Shown here: positions 10,598 to 22,467 of the stretch, in pieces
How the letters are laid out: each line of letters opens with the position of its first letter
Numbering within the stretch: the first letter of the stretch is position 1
NCBI GenBank assembly: GCA_025331125.1
Contig: JAOALB010000004.1
Coordinates: 124,001-188,000, forward strand
Direction: 5' to 3'
Source of the DNA: Mycogone perniciosa
Lineage: Eukaryota > Ascomycota > Sordariomycetes > Hypocreales > Hypocreaceae
Length of the DNA: 64,000 bases
Made by a program: the position numbers and the translations under genes
Notes under the pieces: generated by a model
What the model saw: only the letters and a program-made list of their open reading frames with translations
Databases searched by the model: none
Told to the model about the DNA's origin: nothing

Positions 10598-13500
10598 GTT
10601 GACTTCCAAGCAGCAATTGTGAGGGCGGAGGGTGTATCGAGGATGTGTCGGGGATGTGTGGTGAATGTGTGAGTACTGGTGTGTAAGTGCCCGTTATCCC
10701 AGAGTGGATGGCTATTGTCTTTCGGCCCGCTAGATGGTGCTAGTTGAGTTGATCCTTGCTTTGAAAGAAGAGTTGGTAAGAGTAGGGATTCAATATTAGA
10801 AGAGGGAAGCTTGGAGAGAGAGAGAGAGAAGAGTAGTGCTAAATAGTCGTAGTGGTAGGAATGAACAGAGAGAGTCATGTCCATATTAAATCAACCGGAG
10901 CACGCGGCGTGGGACAAGGTAAAGTTGGTTATTGCCAAATTAGGAAACAAGCGGGGGGGGGTGTGGAGAGGGGTGTTGGGCTCGGGGTTCGGATACATGT
11001 ACAAGTATTCTGTACCTCTTGGCATGTTCAAGACTACTGTACCTACATAAATTATTGACAGCAGCATGCACATACGTAGTAGTATTGGCGCTCCATCCAA
11101 TCCATCCAGTTCTAACAAGCCATCGGAAGCGGATAGTAGGTATGTTTGCTGTTCAAGCAGGGAGGCCCTTGATTAGGCGAAAAGTGCCGCCCATGTACAT
11201 GCATGCATTGCATTGATGGAGACGAGACGAAAACAAGTGGGAGCGCCGCGCTGAGAGAGAAAATGTGTTGGGTTGGGGCTGGGCACACGCGCGTTATCGC
11301 TCACTTTTGTCGTCTACGAGTACTCCGTACGAAGGACGGAAGTAATAATACTCGTACTCGTAGATGCATCCGATGATCCTCGAAATATGAGCGACGACGC
11401 GCTGCCACACACAACAGGGCGGTTGTACACAGGGCGGTTGCGGGCGTCGCAGCGAATTCAGGGATGGCCCTTGACTCGCAGTGTGCAGCGTGTGACTCGT
11501 GTGCCCATTCATTCATCAACCGTCCAACAACTGTCGCTTGGCGCAAGCCTGAAGCCTCGCCTGCTCGTACGTAGACTCCCTGTTCCCGGCTGGCTGGCGG
11601 CGCTTGTTGTTGTTCTGGGCAGTGCCCCATGCAAGTCAGCACCATGTTACACTCACTGTCCATGATACCAGTACAAGTACTATCGTCCACAGGCATACCC
11701 ATGGCCGAAGTGCGAGTAACCCCAGCGGCATGTGCCCGATGCTCCCTTTCTTCCGTTTCTTCCCTTGGTTCCGGGCGGTGACTGTTGATACCCGCCGTGA
11801 TGCATACCTATCGTAGCATTTTGCTAGGTACGAAGTACGGAGCGGAGTATATAGCACGGAGTACGGAGTATGGAGTACGGAGTATAGTAGTGCTACTCGT
11901 ACTTCGCAGTCGAGGCCAGATGCCGCGCCACCCCCAGACGAGGCGTCGAGCGCGCAAAGCTGCTCGATAGCCTTCAGCGTGCCGCAGCCAAAAGCATCAG
12001 AGACACACAGAAACGGACTCAGGACGACCCATGGGGAAGTCAGGGCCTCACGTGGCAGTGGTCTACCGCTAATGTGCAGGAAGCCTGAGGAAGAGGGCTG
12101 CGTTACCCCCCTCGTCCATTTCTTATCAGGCCAATTATCGTCCAGCACCAGCAGGATAACAATTGAGCTTCTGCAACTACGAGTACTACGAGTACTAGCA
12201 CCACTACTAGCACCACTACTTAGCACCACCACTTAGCACCACCACCTTGAAGTTACGGAGTACAGGGAAGAAACAGAAACGCAACGTGAAGCGCTGCTCT
12301 GCCACGCTGGGTGGACACGCGACGGTGCCTTTGATTTTACCGAGTGGCCTTGGGGCCAATGCAGGCAGTGCCCGTCGCAACTTGAGCGAAAAATGCACAG
12401 TCCAGGGCACCTGCGCGCCACAGTGGCCCGTTCACAGCCTGGGAATATTCCCCTGAGGACGGAGCAGTATTCCAGAATGCAGCTGGCAGACATAGGAGTC
12501 TGGAACCTCGCTTCAGTTTTATGTCGGCAAAAGCGGCAGCGTTGAAACAGACGGGAGGGAGCTCATGATAATAGTACTCCGTATGTAACTCCCTTCTCTC
12601 CTACCACTCCGTGCGAACACTGGATATCATGGATGCTTTCATGAAGGGAGGGTATGTTTTTGGGTAGCACTGCCTACCAATCAATGCCATTGATTGGCAC
12701 GCCAATGACCAGTACTCGTAATCATCAATGAGATCGTCGGCCCGTTTCGTTCCCTCAACCAACTCTGACCACGCCATCATACTCGTACGAAGAAGTACGG
12801 AGTCTTGCTGCACTCCAGCGCCCGTTCGGCGTGTAACATATTACTCGTACATACAATCCGGTGGGATTTACCATGTACTCGTGCATCCCCCCCTGTGGTT
12901 CCATATCCTGTGGCTGCAGCATCAACCAGGCTGAGCTCCCTATCTAATCTTACGGCTCAGCTATTTATGGACCGTCAGCCAAGCGAGGGTACGGAACACG
13001 GAGTAATACTTTCACAATTGGCTTATGAATGCACAATGATGTCAAATCCCTGTCCAATCAAGGAGTCCTTCCGTTGGCATGAAGGGTGGATGGTATGGTG
13101 GTCCGTGAACCAACAACCCATGCCATGCTTCTCGATGTTCCATGGAACGATACAAGTAATTCCTTCGTACGAGTATGTAATCAGTTATTCTTGGCTGATT
13201 ACGGAGTACTATTACTCGTACTGACCCTGACCATGAGTCAAGACAAAAAAATAGGTGAGCATTGACGACGGCGAGGGTCATGTTATCTTGATGATGACTA
13301 AGTTATGAAGTACCGAGTACAGACAAATCAGAGCAGATGATGCTGTGACGTATGCTCCCATGCATCTTCCCTGGTGGCTGAGCTCACCGGCAAATGTTCA
13401 CCATGAGAATACAATCTATCAAGCCTCCCTTTGATTGCCCTTCTCCTCCCCCTTTTAGATACATATAAGATCATCCTTGGCCAAGCAGTCATATATCCCA

Positions 13501-14164
13501 AATAGCACAAGGTTCCCGCAATTCTGTGATCCAATGGAATGCTTTGAAGCTACTCGTTCGTGCTACTGCTAGTTACTCCGTACCTTCAAACGGACAAACA
13601 TAACAGCACCTCCCCTCCCCTCTTAGTGTGGGCAGAAAGGGGGTTGGCTGGATGTGTCGTTTGGTAGGTTTGGCTGTGGCAGTGAAGGTCGCATAAACCA
13701 CAGACGACTCCGTGCTTACGAAGTAGGCATGTGTTGTCTGATTTGATAGGTTCAGTTGATCGCTCAACACAGAAAGTCACAGTACAGTAGATTTCCTAAT
13801 CCGGTAGGTCGAGGCGTCGAGGCCCGTGGCAACAGCAACTTTTCACTATTAATATCACGACATATGAGCAGTAGGATTTGAAATGAATGCATAGCCTTTC
13901 TGGGATGCTAAAAAAATAATGTTGAATGTTTTAATTCTCGGCGGAGGTTATTAAAACTCTGGGCGGCGTGCCTTGCTCCATTCACGCATGTTTACACACC
14001 TATCGCCAATAAGGGTTAGGGTTGTGTCTGCTCCGGGATCGGCATGAAGAGCCACTTATTGCATCACAGTTTGACGGTTCAATGATGCAGTTTTGGCAAC
14101 CATATGATTATTCTAGACGGAACGATATATTCAATATCATCCAGCCTCTTTATCCGAATACATC
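10598..14164. other. 3.6-kb gene-free region rich in TACTCCGTA/TACGGAGTA motifs
   Basis: No ORF here has family features; the longest (about 200 codons, minus strand, 11636-12232) is built partly of repeated motif. The region carries many copies of TACGGAGTA, its complement, or the related ACTCGTAC: for example 11321-11330, a cluster at 11829-11885, 12254-12263, 12575-12583, 12794-12803, 13199-13210 and 13574-13583. A (GA)n stretch lies at about 10816-10830. A short TTAGGG-like pair (AGGGTTAGGGTT) sits at 14011-14022. The right end must hold the threonine synthase promoter, the left end that of the F-box gene. Confidence 0.6.
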
Positions 14165-16068
14165 ATGTCGGCTGGCCAGAGTCATAATTCGTCGCAAAAA
14201 TACTTCTCCACCAGGGGTGGTGACCATGGTGTAGGCCCTCTCATGCACTTCAACAGCATCTTGACCACCACATATTGACTCATCTTAGCTTTCGTTTGAA
14301 GCAGTTGTCTTGAAGGGCCTTGCTGCAGACGGCGGTCTTTTCTTGCCTGAGGAGATCCCGGTTGTCACGGATTGGGTACATTTTCCATCCACCCAGTGGT
14401 CTTCCTTCATGACTTCAATGGGCATACATAAAGGTCAAGGCTAATATCCCACACTCCCTTTTTAGGCAAATTGGAAAGACCTCTCGTACGCGGAATTAGC
14501 CTTCCGGATCTTGAGCCTCTACATCTCAGCCGATGAGATCCCCGCGGATGACCTCAAGGCCATCGTTGATAGAAGCTACTCGACCTTCCGTGCTGAGGAT
14601 ATTACACCATTGGTGCACCTGAAGGACAACTTGAATCTTCTCGAACTATTCCATGGTCCGAGTTATTCCTTCAAAGACTGTGAGCCTTGATTCCGTCGCG
14701 GAACCATCCATTTCAGTGAAATTGACCAATCATCAGGTGCCCTGCAGTTTGTGGGCAATCTCTTTGAGTATTTCCTTGTTCGGAAGAATCAAGGAAAAGA
14801 AGGGAGAGGTAACTACGACTATACCTCTGGCCACATCAAGCTCAAGTCAGCACACAAAGCTAACAGTTTCGCAGACAGGCACCATCTGACAGTTGTCGGC
14901 GCCACAAGCGGTGATGTATCTCCCTCCATCTCGAGATCCCTCATCGTCGAGACACTTACTAAGATATTTGCAGACTGGATCTGCAGCCATATATGGCCTC
15001 AGAGGCAAGAAAGATGTGTCAGTCTTCATCCTGCACCCAAAAGGCCGCATCAGTCCCCTCCAGGAAAAACAAATGACCACCGTCCTGGACGCAAATGTCC
15101 ACAACTTGGCTGTCACAGGCACCTTCGACGACTGCCAAGACATCGTCAAGGCACTCTTCGCTGACCCAGACGCCAACCAAGCACTCAAGCTCGGAGCGGT
15201 TAACTCGATCAACTGGGCTCGGATTTTAGCCCAGATTGTTTACTACTTCCATTCCTACTTTGCATTGGCGAAGGCTTCTCCCTCGTTCAAGATTGGCGAC
15301 AAGGTTAGAGCGGTGGTTCCTACTGGAAACTTTGGTGATATTTTGGCTGGTTACTTTGCCCATCGTATGGGTCTTCCAAGCGACAAGCTCGTCATTGCGA
15401 CTAATGAGAATGATATCCTGGATCGTTTCTGGAAGACGGGCAGATATGAGAAGAACCCCTCCATTAACGAAGCAGAGGGCGGCGTGCGCGAGACGCTGAG
15501 CCCTGCTATGGACATTCTCGTCTCGAGCAACTTTGAGCGTCTTCTCTGGTTCCTTGCCTATCAGTCCGCCTCAAACAATTCTGGGATGAACGATGAATTG
15601 AATAGGAAAAACGCCTCGCAACAGGTTGCGGAATGGCTGACCGACCTGAAAACCAAGGGGGGCTTCGGTCCCGTCCCCCAGGACGTGCTAGATCTTGCTC
15701 ACCGTACATTCGAAAGCGAGCGCGTGACAAATGCCCAGACTACCGAGACCATCAAGCAATACTTCAAAGAGGCGGGCTACGTTCTGGATCCGCATACAGC
15801 AGTTGGCGTCACAGCCGCAGAGAGATCCATGGCCAGAACGGGGCCTCAGATGCCTCACATCTCGCTGTCGACTGCTCACCCAGCAAAATTCGAAGCGGCT
15901 GTAAAGCTGGCGTTGCAAGACGAGGCAGCCTTCGATTTCAACAAGGTGCTTCCCGACGACTTCGTCGATCTTGCTTCGCAGGAGACACGTGTGACGGCAG
16001 TGGAGAATTCGTGGGAGACGGTCAGGGAAATTGTCAAAAAGCAAGTTGAAGTAGACCTGAAGCATTAG
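14165..16068 (+). CDS. THR4: Threonine synthase
   Basis: PLP enzyme that converts O-phosphohomoserine to threonine and phosphate, the last step of threonine synthesis. Six exons: 14165-14230, 14289-14375, 14466-14679, 14737-14808, 14875-14915 and 14974-16068, giving 524 residues (yeast Thr4 is 514). The N-terminus reads KYFSTRGGDHGLSFEAVVLKGLAADGGLFLPE, the usual fungal and bacterial opening. The Schiff-base lysine is Lys121 in GPSYSFKDCALQF. TSGDTGSAAIYGLRGK binds the cofactor phosphate, and PTGNFGDILAGYFA is the second family block. The first donor is the weaker GTAGGC, chosen because it keeps the N-terminal motif in frame. A TGACTCA (14276-14282) lies in intron 1. Confidence 0.93.
14276..14282. 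promoter_or_regulatory. TGACTCA in THR4 intron 1 (possible Gcn4/CPC1-type site)
   Basis: Exact TGACTCA, the core bound by the amino-acid-starvation bZIP activator of fungi (Gcn4, CPC1, CpcA). It sits 6 nt before the end of intron 1 of an amino-acid biosynthesis gene. The same bases could simply be the intron's branch-site region, so function is inferred only. Confidence 0.3.
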
Positions 16069-17619
16069 TTTTCCGTCTCCTCCAAACAAATCGAATAGAT
16101 TAGATTAGAATTACGAAGTACACAGCCCTCCAGCTGGCTGGGCATCTGTCTGCCTGGCCAAGATAGGAGTATACAACAGCTCCCAAGGTAGTTACCCTGT
16201 GGCTTGGAAGCTCAACCAACCAAACCTCCTCCCCACAAACCACTCGACCCCCTCTCTGCCCCCAAGTGGCATCAGATACGGAGTACTTCGTTTATCCTTA
16301 AACGTGTTGATGCACAGCCGGTTCTTGGTTTCACAAGCCATATTACCGACGATCCGTTCTTTTTATGTCCGATCCTCCACACCCCTATCCCCGCATTCAC
16401 ACATCGCTTGATCGGCATCGAAACCGTTGCAGTTTCGTCATACCTAAACATGCATCGAATCGCGTACGACAGCATGTTTCGTCGAGCCCAACACAGCGTC
16501 CATGGCTTCGGGTTACGCGTACGGAGTACTACTGGATCAAATGATTATTATTAGTACCTTCCTATCTTGGCTTTTAGATAAGGTGCCGCACCACACGGGC
16601 CGGCATCGGCAGTTCTCCACAAATCCCGTCTTTGCCCGATGCTAAAGCCCAACATCACCAGCTTCATTACGAGTATACATACTCCATACATACATACATA
16701 CATACTAACTGTGCATTATGAATGAATGCGCGCATCTCAACTTGTGATGTTATCCCCAAACAGAGTTTGCCCCTCGCCGCGTAATCCTCACGAATCAAAA
16801 TCACTGATCCTCAGAAAATCATCGTATGCAGGGTCTCAGACAGCACGCACGGGAGATCTGGGAACCTGTTGGGGTAGGCATAGTGGCAGCAGCAGCATCC
16901 AGCCAACAGGATCATGGAGAAACCATCTCTTGTGTTTGCTGTACCCAATACGAAGCACATCTTTGCCAAAGTACCAGATACATTGATGCACATACTTGTT
17001 TGCTTAGTGTGGATGTATTGACAGTTCTCACCGAGATCGCCAAGAAGGGCCGTTAGAGCATCCTGTGTCCTCTCTGCGCCTCATTGATAGCCAATTTCTT
17101 TGCTTGTTCTTCCCCTAGTTTCAACGCCTGCGAAACTATTCAACCTCGCCCCATACTCGTCATCATCAATCGTACATCCTATTCCCCGCCCGCAATAATC
17201 CTGTGCTCCGTCTTAAGGCCGTCATTTCGACCGATAACCATGTGAAGATCATGGGTACCCATGGCCATAACTGCTGCATGGTCCCCCACCCCCCAAAAAT
17301 ACGCTTTTATATACAAATGGCGTATCCAAACACTGAGGGTCCATGATCGCCGCCCCCCTCCCAAAGAAAAATAAGAAAAAAGCCCCGACGCCAAACCCAA
17401 TCGTCCAAGTCGCTTGCGGGGACGATCATAGCCAAACCTTTCCCCCAGTGCATAATGATACCGATGCTGGTGCTGGTGCTGACATGTGCCTGCGCCTGTC
17501 CTCAGCAGTTATCGCTGTCGCTACTATTTAGACCTTGTCTCGATCGACCAACGCCTTACTCTCGTAGAAGACCTGGAGGTTTTGAGGATGCATCGTAATC
17601 AAGAACTTCAAGTTCCTTT
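16069..17619. other. Intergenic between THR4 and large F-box gene
   Basis: 1.55 kb between convergent genes. It contains TACGGAGTAC at 16277-16286 and 16520-16529 and a (CATA)n microsatellite at about 16684-16704. No ORF shows family features. Confidence 0.5.
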
Positions 17620-20600
17620 TCAAAGCTTCCCACTCCGAATTTCTTTTTCGAATATCTTCACACCCCATACGTCATAGAATTGCAACGGCCCCACCGTCCT
17701 GAACCGCAGCCGGGATCCACTGTCATAGCCGTCTTCTTCACTCTCGCTCTCCGAGTCCAGGCTATCAATCGGTAGTGCCGGGAAGACATCATGAGGGCCG
17801 GAGCCCGCATCGACTCCGACTCCGACTCCGACCGGGACCTTAGCCTTGGCCTTGCCCTTCATCCGCTTTTTCTTAGACTCACCCGTAGCCTCCTTGGGTG
17901 TCTCCGAGGGCCTAACAACCCGATCGACTCGATCGTCCTCCATCGCAATCCACTCTAGCTTGAGCTCGGGATGGTGCGATAAGTTATCGACGATAAACCT
18001 CAGAATCTCACGAACTACCCATATGCAAGTGTCATTGTTCCTGAAGTGTAGGATATTGATGGCACGTAGGTTAACGAGACCCGAGAAGAATTGCATGAAT
18101 GCGTGCTGAAATAATCGGTTAGCTTCAGATTTCTGCGTCCAGGGTATGCATTTCTTTCCACTTACCACTGCGTGAATGTTCATGCTGACGGCCAACTCTT
18201 CGAGTTGCCGCCCTCGGGTGCAGATGAGAATCATTGTCTTGTCATTCGAGTCCCAGTTGGATCCACTGGACTCATCTTTGATCATGAGGCGCTTCAGTGT
18301 GCCGATGTGTTTTTTCAATATCAACCGGCGTATCTGGTCCATGGTCGTCGTGGTCCGAGGCGCAAAGCTTTCTGGTTTGTATTTGGCACTGCGCTCCAGC
18401 AGAAAGAGCTCATGTAGCTCCTCAAGCTGCGAAGCACAGGAAAGGAATGCGTTACATACATTATCTGTGAAAATACTACGCAACGGCAAAGGCCGCGCCT
18501 TGTTTTCTTTAGCGAGAAGCGTCCAAATGGGTGCTTGGTTGCCGACATTGAGTAACGTGAGCTGCTTAAGACATGATAGACTGATTGCTCGTGATAGCAC
18601 AGATGCCTTGACCGGAAGGAGGTGGATGCTCAATGATGTTAGAGATAGCCCTCGAGTATCCCGAACATACTCTCTTATGCATCGTTGGTTTGCCTCACCA
18701 TTGGGGTTGCCTGATGCTAACTGTTTCTCTGAATCGTCGATTTCCGCCTCAATCTTCTGAATCCGACTCCAAATGTCACCAATGCAGGCGTTGAATGTTT
18801 GGAGCTGTTCCTCGGCCTCCTGGATCTTCTCCTGTTCTGTGCCTATGCATTTGGCTCGCATGTCTTGTATCTCATTCACTAAGGCATCAGCGTGGCCCTC
18901 GAAGCGACTGAGCTTGGCCTCTAGGGACTCAAAACCGGCTCTTTGCTTGAGAGAGTTGATCATGTTCCTACCCGCTGTTGCATCTGAACCATTCGTATCG
19001 GACAGACCGGGTGCAGTCTCATTTGAGCTTCCTTGGATTGTTTTGTTCTGGACATCCAGCAACTGATCGTCGTTGTCATCGGAAACCTCCCCCGCCGCAT
19101 CCACATGCGCAATGTCGATATCTTCAGGCGATGCGTCATCCTTCCCCTTTAATACCTTTAATGGCTTATGCGTTGAGCTGCCTTCCGTTGTCGTACTGTC
19201 ATTCGTATTTGTCTCCGGCTGAGGTTTCTGCTCAGCTTCCTTGTCCTTCGATGACTCAGATGTTGTGTTTTCCGCCTCAGGTGACTTATTTTTGGACTCG
19301 CTGCTATCATCTTTGCTCGTCTCTGTTACCGCCGTTCCATTGAAAGACTTTGAGGTTTCACCGTTCTGCGTTGGTAAGTCACTAGAGTCTACGTATTTCC
19401 TTGCCGCCTTCTCTATCGTATCCAGGATATCTTGTTGTGAGGCGGAGAAGTCGCGAGATCTACTCAATAAGGTCATCAGTCTGGTTGAGACGGATTTTAT
19501 GGACGTGAAAAATTCCTCTCGGGGGTCTGTTGTAGTTGACTTTCCATTTTCTTTCTCGTCATTCCCTTGACCGGATTCGCTATCCTCCAAGCTGACCTGG
19601 GTTTGGGGCTTTTTGCCCTGTGCCGGCTCAATATCAAATATTCTGCCGAGGGCTGCCTCTTGGACTTTTCGCTCTTCTTGTGCTCGGAATGCCTTTGCAG
19701 CACCAGTGGAATCGTAGTTGCTATTCTGTGTCACCGGGACAACTTGAAATTCATCCTCAACATCCGAATCATCAGGATCAGATTCAGGCGGCGGCTTACG
19801 CGCCTGTTGTGCTAGAGCATCGGATAGGGATAGTTGTAATTCGGTAAGAGTAGAACTTGAATTCCTAACGCAGGAGTTGAGTTCGGTCACAATATCGAGG
19901 TTGTCGATGTCTAGAACGCCCAAGTTTTTCAGGTTCTTGAACCCCGATAGAGTAGATGGATTCTTTGCATCGGCCACACGCTTTCCAGCTTTACTCTTAG
20001 GCGGGGACTTTGATGGGGGCACCAAAGCGGGAGGAGGAGTAGTGACAATTGGCACTGTCGTTCCTGGAGGAGGAACCACACCGAGAGGTGGAGCGAGTGA
20101 CAGTAGGTCAGACCAGTGATTTGAGGGGCCTGATGCAACGTGCGCATCTATTGAGGCTGGCAACGGTGGCGGCGGCGTGTAGTAAGACTCGCCAGCTTGC
20201 ATCCGGATATGGAGCTTTCTCAGCGGAGCTATCCGGTGTAGTTCGCGGTACACTGGCCGGCTCAGTTCCACCCGTATATTCCACCTACACTTGCTTCTCA
20301 GTGCTGCGAAATCAAGGCATTGGAGGAGGCGCATACTTACCGAAAAACCTCAAGTGACTTGGCCTTTTTCAAAGTCAAGTAAAGAAGAGTATTGAGGAAC
20401 TTGCCACAGCTAGCACTATATAGATATGACTGATACGAACTCTCTCCTTTAGACCCAGCGCTAAGGGTGTCCATGGACAGATCTTTCAGATGTTTGGCAT
20501 AGTTGTAGTTGCTCGTAGTGAAGGTATCGAGGCCACCAGCAAGGCCATCGATGGGTGAGTCGAAGTTGAGATCGTCATCGTCGGGAAATATGATGTGGAA

Positions 20601-20871
20601 GTTTCGGTAAAGCTGGGTCGAAGCGAGCTCGTGGAAGTGTCTGGACACAAGGGCGACGCATATTAGATCGCTCTGGGAGCACTATGATTGTTTCAGCTGT
20701 CAGTCTAAAGGTATGTGGTATGGAGGAAAGTATTCTTACATGTGAGACGATCTCCTGCTGGGTCTCAGGTGGCAAGTCGAGGAATGTGAGACCTGGACGG
20801 GTCTTGGGCTTGACTCCATCAAGAGCAGTAGTAGCGATAGTGACGTCGTCGCCGGCAGCACTCGTGGCCAT
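17620..20871 (-). CDS. Large F-box protein with Ser/Glu-rich disordered middle and coiled coil
   Basis: Four exons: 20740-20871, 20341-20681, 18166-20284 and 17620-18105, giving 1025 residues. The first joint yields PPETQQEIVSHCSQSDLICVALVSRHFHEL, an F-box-like segment at about residues 29-65, so a role as SCF substrate receptor is likely. The second intron (20285-20340) was set so that LEVFRWNIRVELSRPVYREL reads through. The middle (about 220-520) is rich in Ser, Glu, Asp and Lys and probably disordered. It is followed by a coiled coil (AKLSRFEGHADALVNEIQDMRAK..) and a C-terminal part with leucine-rich LTSLSIHLLP/LKQLTLLNVGN segments suggestive of LRR-like folds. The tail has a basic stretch (KKKRMKGKAKAK). 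The third intron (18106-18165) is exactly 60 nt and in frame, so its retention would add 20 residues. The target is unknown. Confidence 0.75.
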
Positions 20872-21052
20872 GATATGGACGGGCGCAGCCGGATCGCTGG
20901 CAGGGACAAGATGCCAGCGTCTCGGACGGCGAGAGAGTAAGAGGGGTAGCAAGAACGAGAGGTGGCAACAAGGTCTCGGAGGCGAGGCGACAAGGCGCTA
21001 CGGTGCTGCAGCTGCGATTACTGCAGCAGCAGCTGTTGTAGGTAGACGATAT

Positions 21053-21130
21053 CGGATGCGATGCGCTGTGACGCTTTTCGATACGATGCGGCAATACGAT
21101 GCAATGCAATGCGATGCGATACGATGCGGA
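21053..21130. repeat. Degenerate GATGC/GATAC short tandem repeat
   Basis: Successive units based on GATGCGATGC, GATACGATGC and CAATGCAATGC run for about 80 bp in the 5' leader or promoter of the large F-box gene. The copies are imperfect. Confidence 0.6.
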
Positions 21131-21356
21131 TATGTTCGTGTTTGTGATGCGGGAGTTGCGAGGTTGGCTGTTGATGAGAGGGAATCGGTGCTGGGCTGAG
21201 GTTGCGCCTCGCCTTGCGCCTCCTCCAGTGAAGCAGCCTCCGGAGCGGCAGGCGGGGCGTACGGATCAGCGGTGGCCTGCGCCGGCACTGCCAGTCATCA
21301 GTGGACAGTGGACAGTGGACACTTTTTAGGCTTTCCAGGTGCCTTAGCGAGTCTTT

Positions 21357-21368
21357 GGGGGGGGGGGG
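21357..21368. repeat. Homopolymer run of 12 G
   Basis: Twelve consecutive G, followed by CAGTTCAGGCGGGGG. It could form a slip-prone tract or G-rich structure. It is also a place where sequencing length errors are likely. Confidence 0.7.
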
Positions 21369-22467
21369 CAGTTCAGGCGGGGGAGTCTCTCTCCAGGGCC
21401 GTTAAAGACAAAAAGTGGAGGCGAGAGAGGTGAGCCGTTGACGCCAAAACTGCGTGTTGAAACTGGACTGAGGGGCGAGAATGGAGACGGTGAATGATGA
21501 ATGCGGGGGTTAATTGGCGTGGCGTCGAATTAGGGACGAACGGCTCTTATCTAGCTGTTCTCTCAGTTCATCAGTTTAGACCTGTGAACTCCTATCTGAC
21601 GGGTTGACAATCTAGCACTCCAGTACTCCGTACCTAATCAACTGTTGAAGAGAAGAGAACAACGATGAATTCACTGATATCGCCACCCATCCCCAACATT
21701 AAAGCAATCATGCCCTTCCTTGTTTAACAATCATCGTTTATACTCGTACTCCACACATAATAAGATTGCCTCAACTCCTCTCAATTTCATGTAATACTTC
21801 ATGCGTCTGTTTTGTCACATGTCGCTGGGGTCTGTTCTCGGCGACAAAGGCGTCCCTGCACTCCGTACTCCGTGGCTTATAATAAATAAGTCCGCAGTCA
21901 AGCAAGCATTCCGAATTCCGGCCTTCGTATTGACTAGCAGTACTCCGTAGGAGTAATCACTAAAAATACATCTTCATGCAGAATTTGCGCTCTAATACTA
22001 CTTCGTAATCAGCACAAATATCAACGGTAGACACTTTAGGAAATGCCCGAGAAGCTCTCTTAGATAGGTAGGTATTGGGGCCTCTATCCGTAGCCTGTAA
22101 TCTCCTGTAATCCACCTGTTCTAGGCATTCTAGGCATAGGTGGACCGCTGCGGATGCACCCATAGAGGTACATTTTCACGGCATTTAGTGGGCTTGGGGC
22201 AGGTGGGCTGTGCATTTAACATTCATTCAACTCCAAACCATGAGCCTCGTTTCAATCTTTGACCGTCTCCTCTCATCCCCAAGATTCGTTCCTCATCCGC
22301 TCTTGTGTCACGGACCACCTGGTCGAGGAAACGCGTTGTTTCCCTCGTGGCTTGTACGACAGAAGCACATTCATTCGTTTAAATACTGCGTTTCTCGCCT
22401 GCTTGATTGAGATTTGTGTGGTGTGTTTTGACATCTCACCTCCCGCATAAAGCATCACGCAGTCGAC

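Larger units (their letters stand above)
20872..22467. other. Divergent intergenic region between F-box gene and transglutaminase-like gene
   Basis: 1.6 kb holding both promoters. It contains degenerate GATGCGATAC-type repeats (21053-21130), a direct CAGTGGACAGTGGACA repeat near 21298-21320, a run of 12 G at 21357-21368, and palindromic-motif copies at 21624-21633, 21861-21873 and 21942-21950. No ORF with family features was found. Confidence 0.5.

Noticed and set aside
11636..12232. About 200-codon minus-strand ORF in the gene-free interval
   Set aside because: Part of its translation comes from repeated TACTCCGTA-type motif and the rest is low complexity. It opens on a non-ATG or weak start.
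14011..14022. AGGGTTAGGGTT, telomere-like
   Set aside because: Only two units; too short to call an interstitial telomere repeat.
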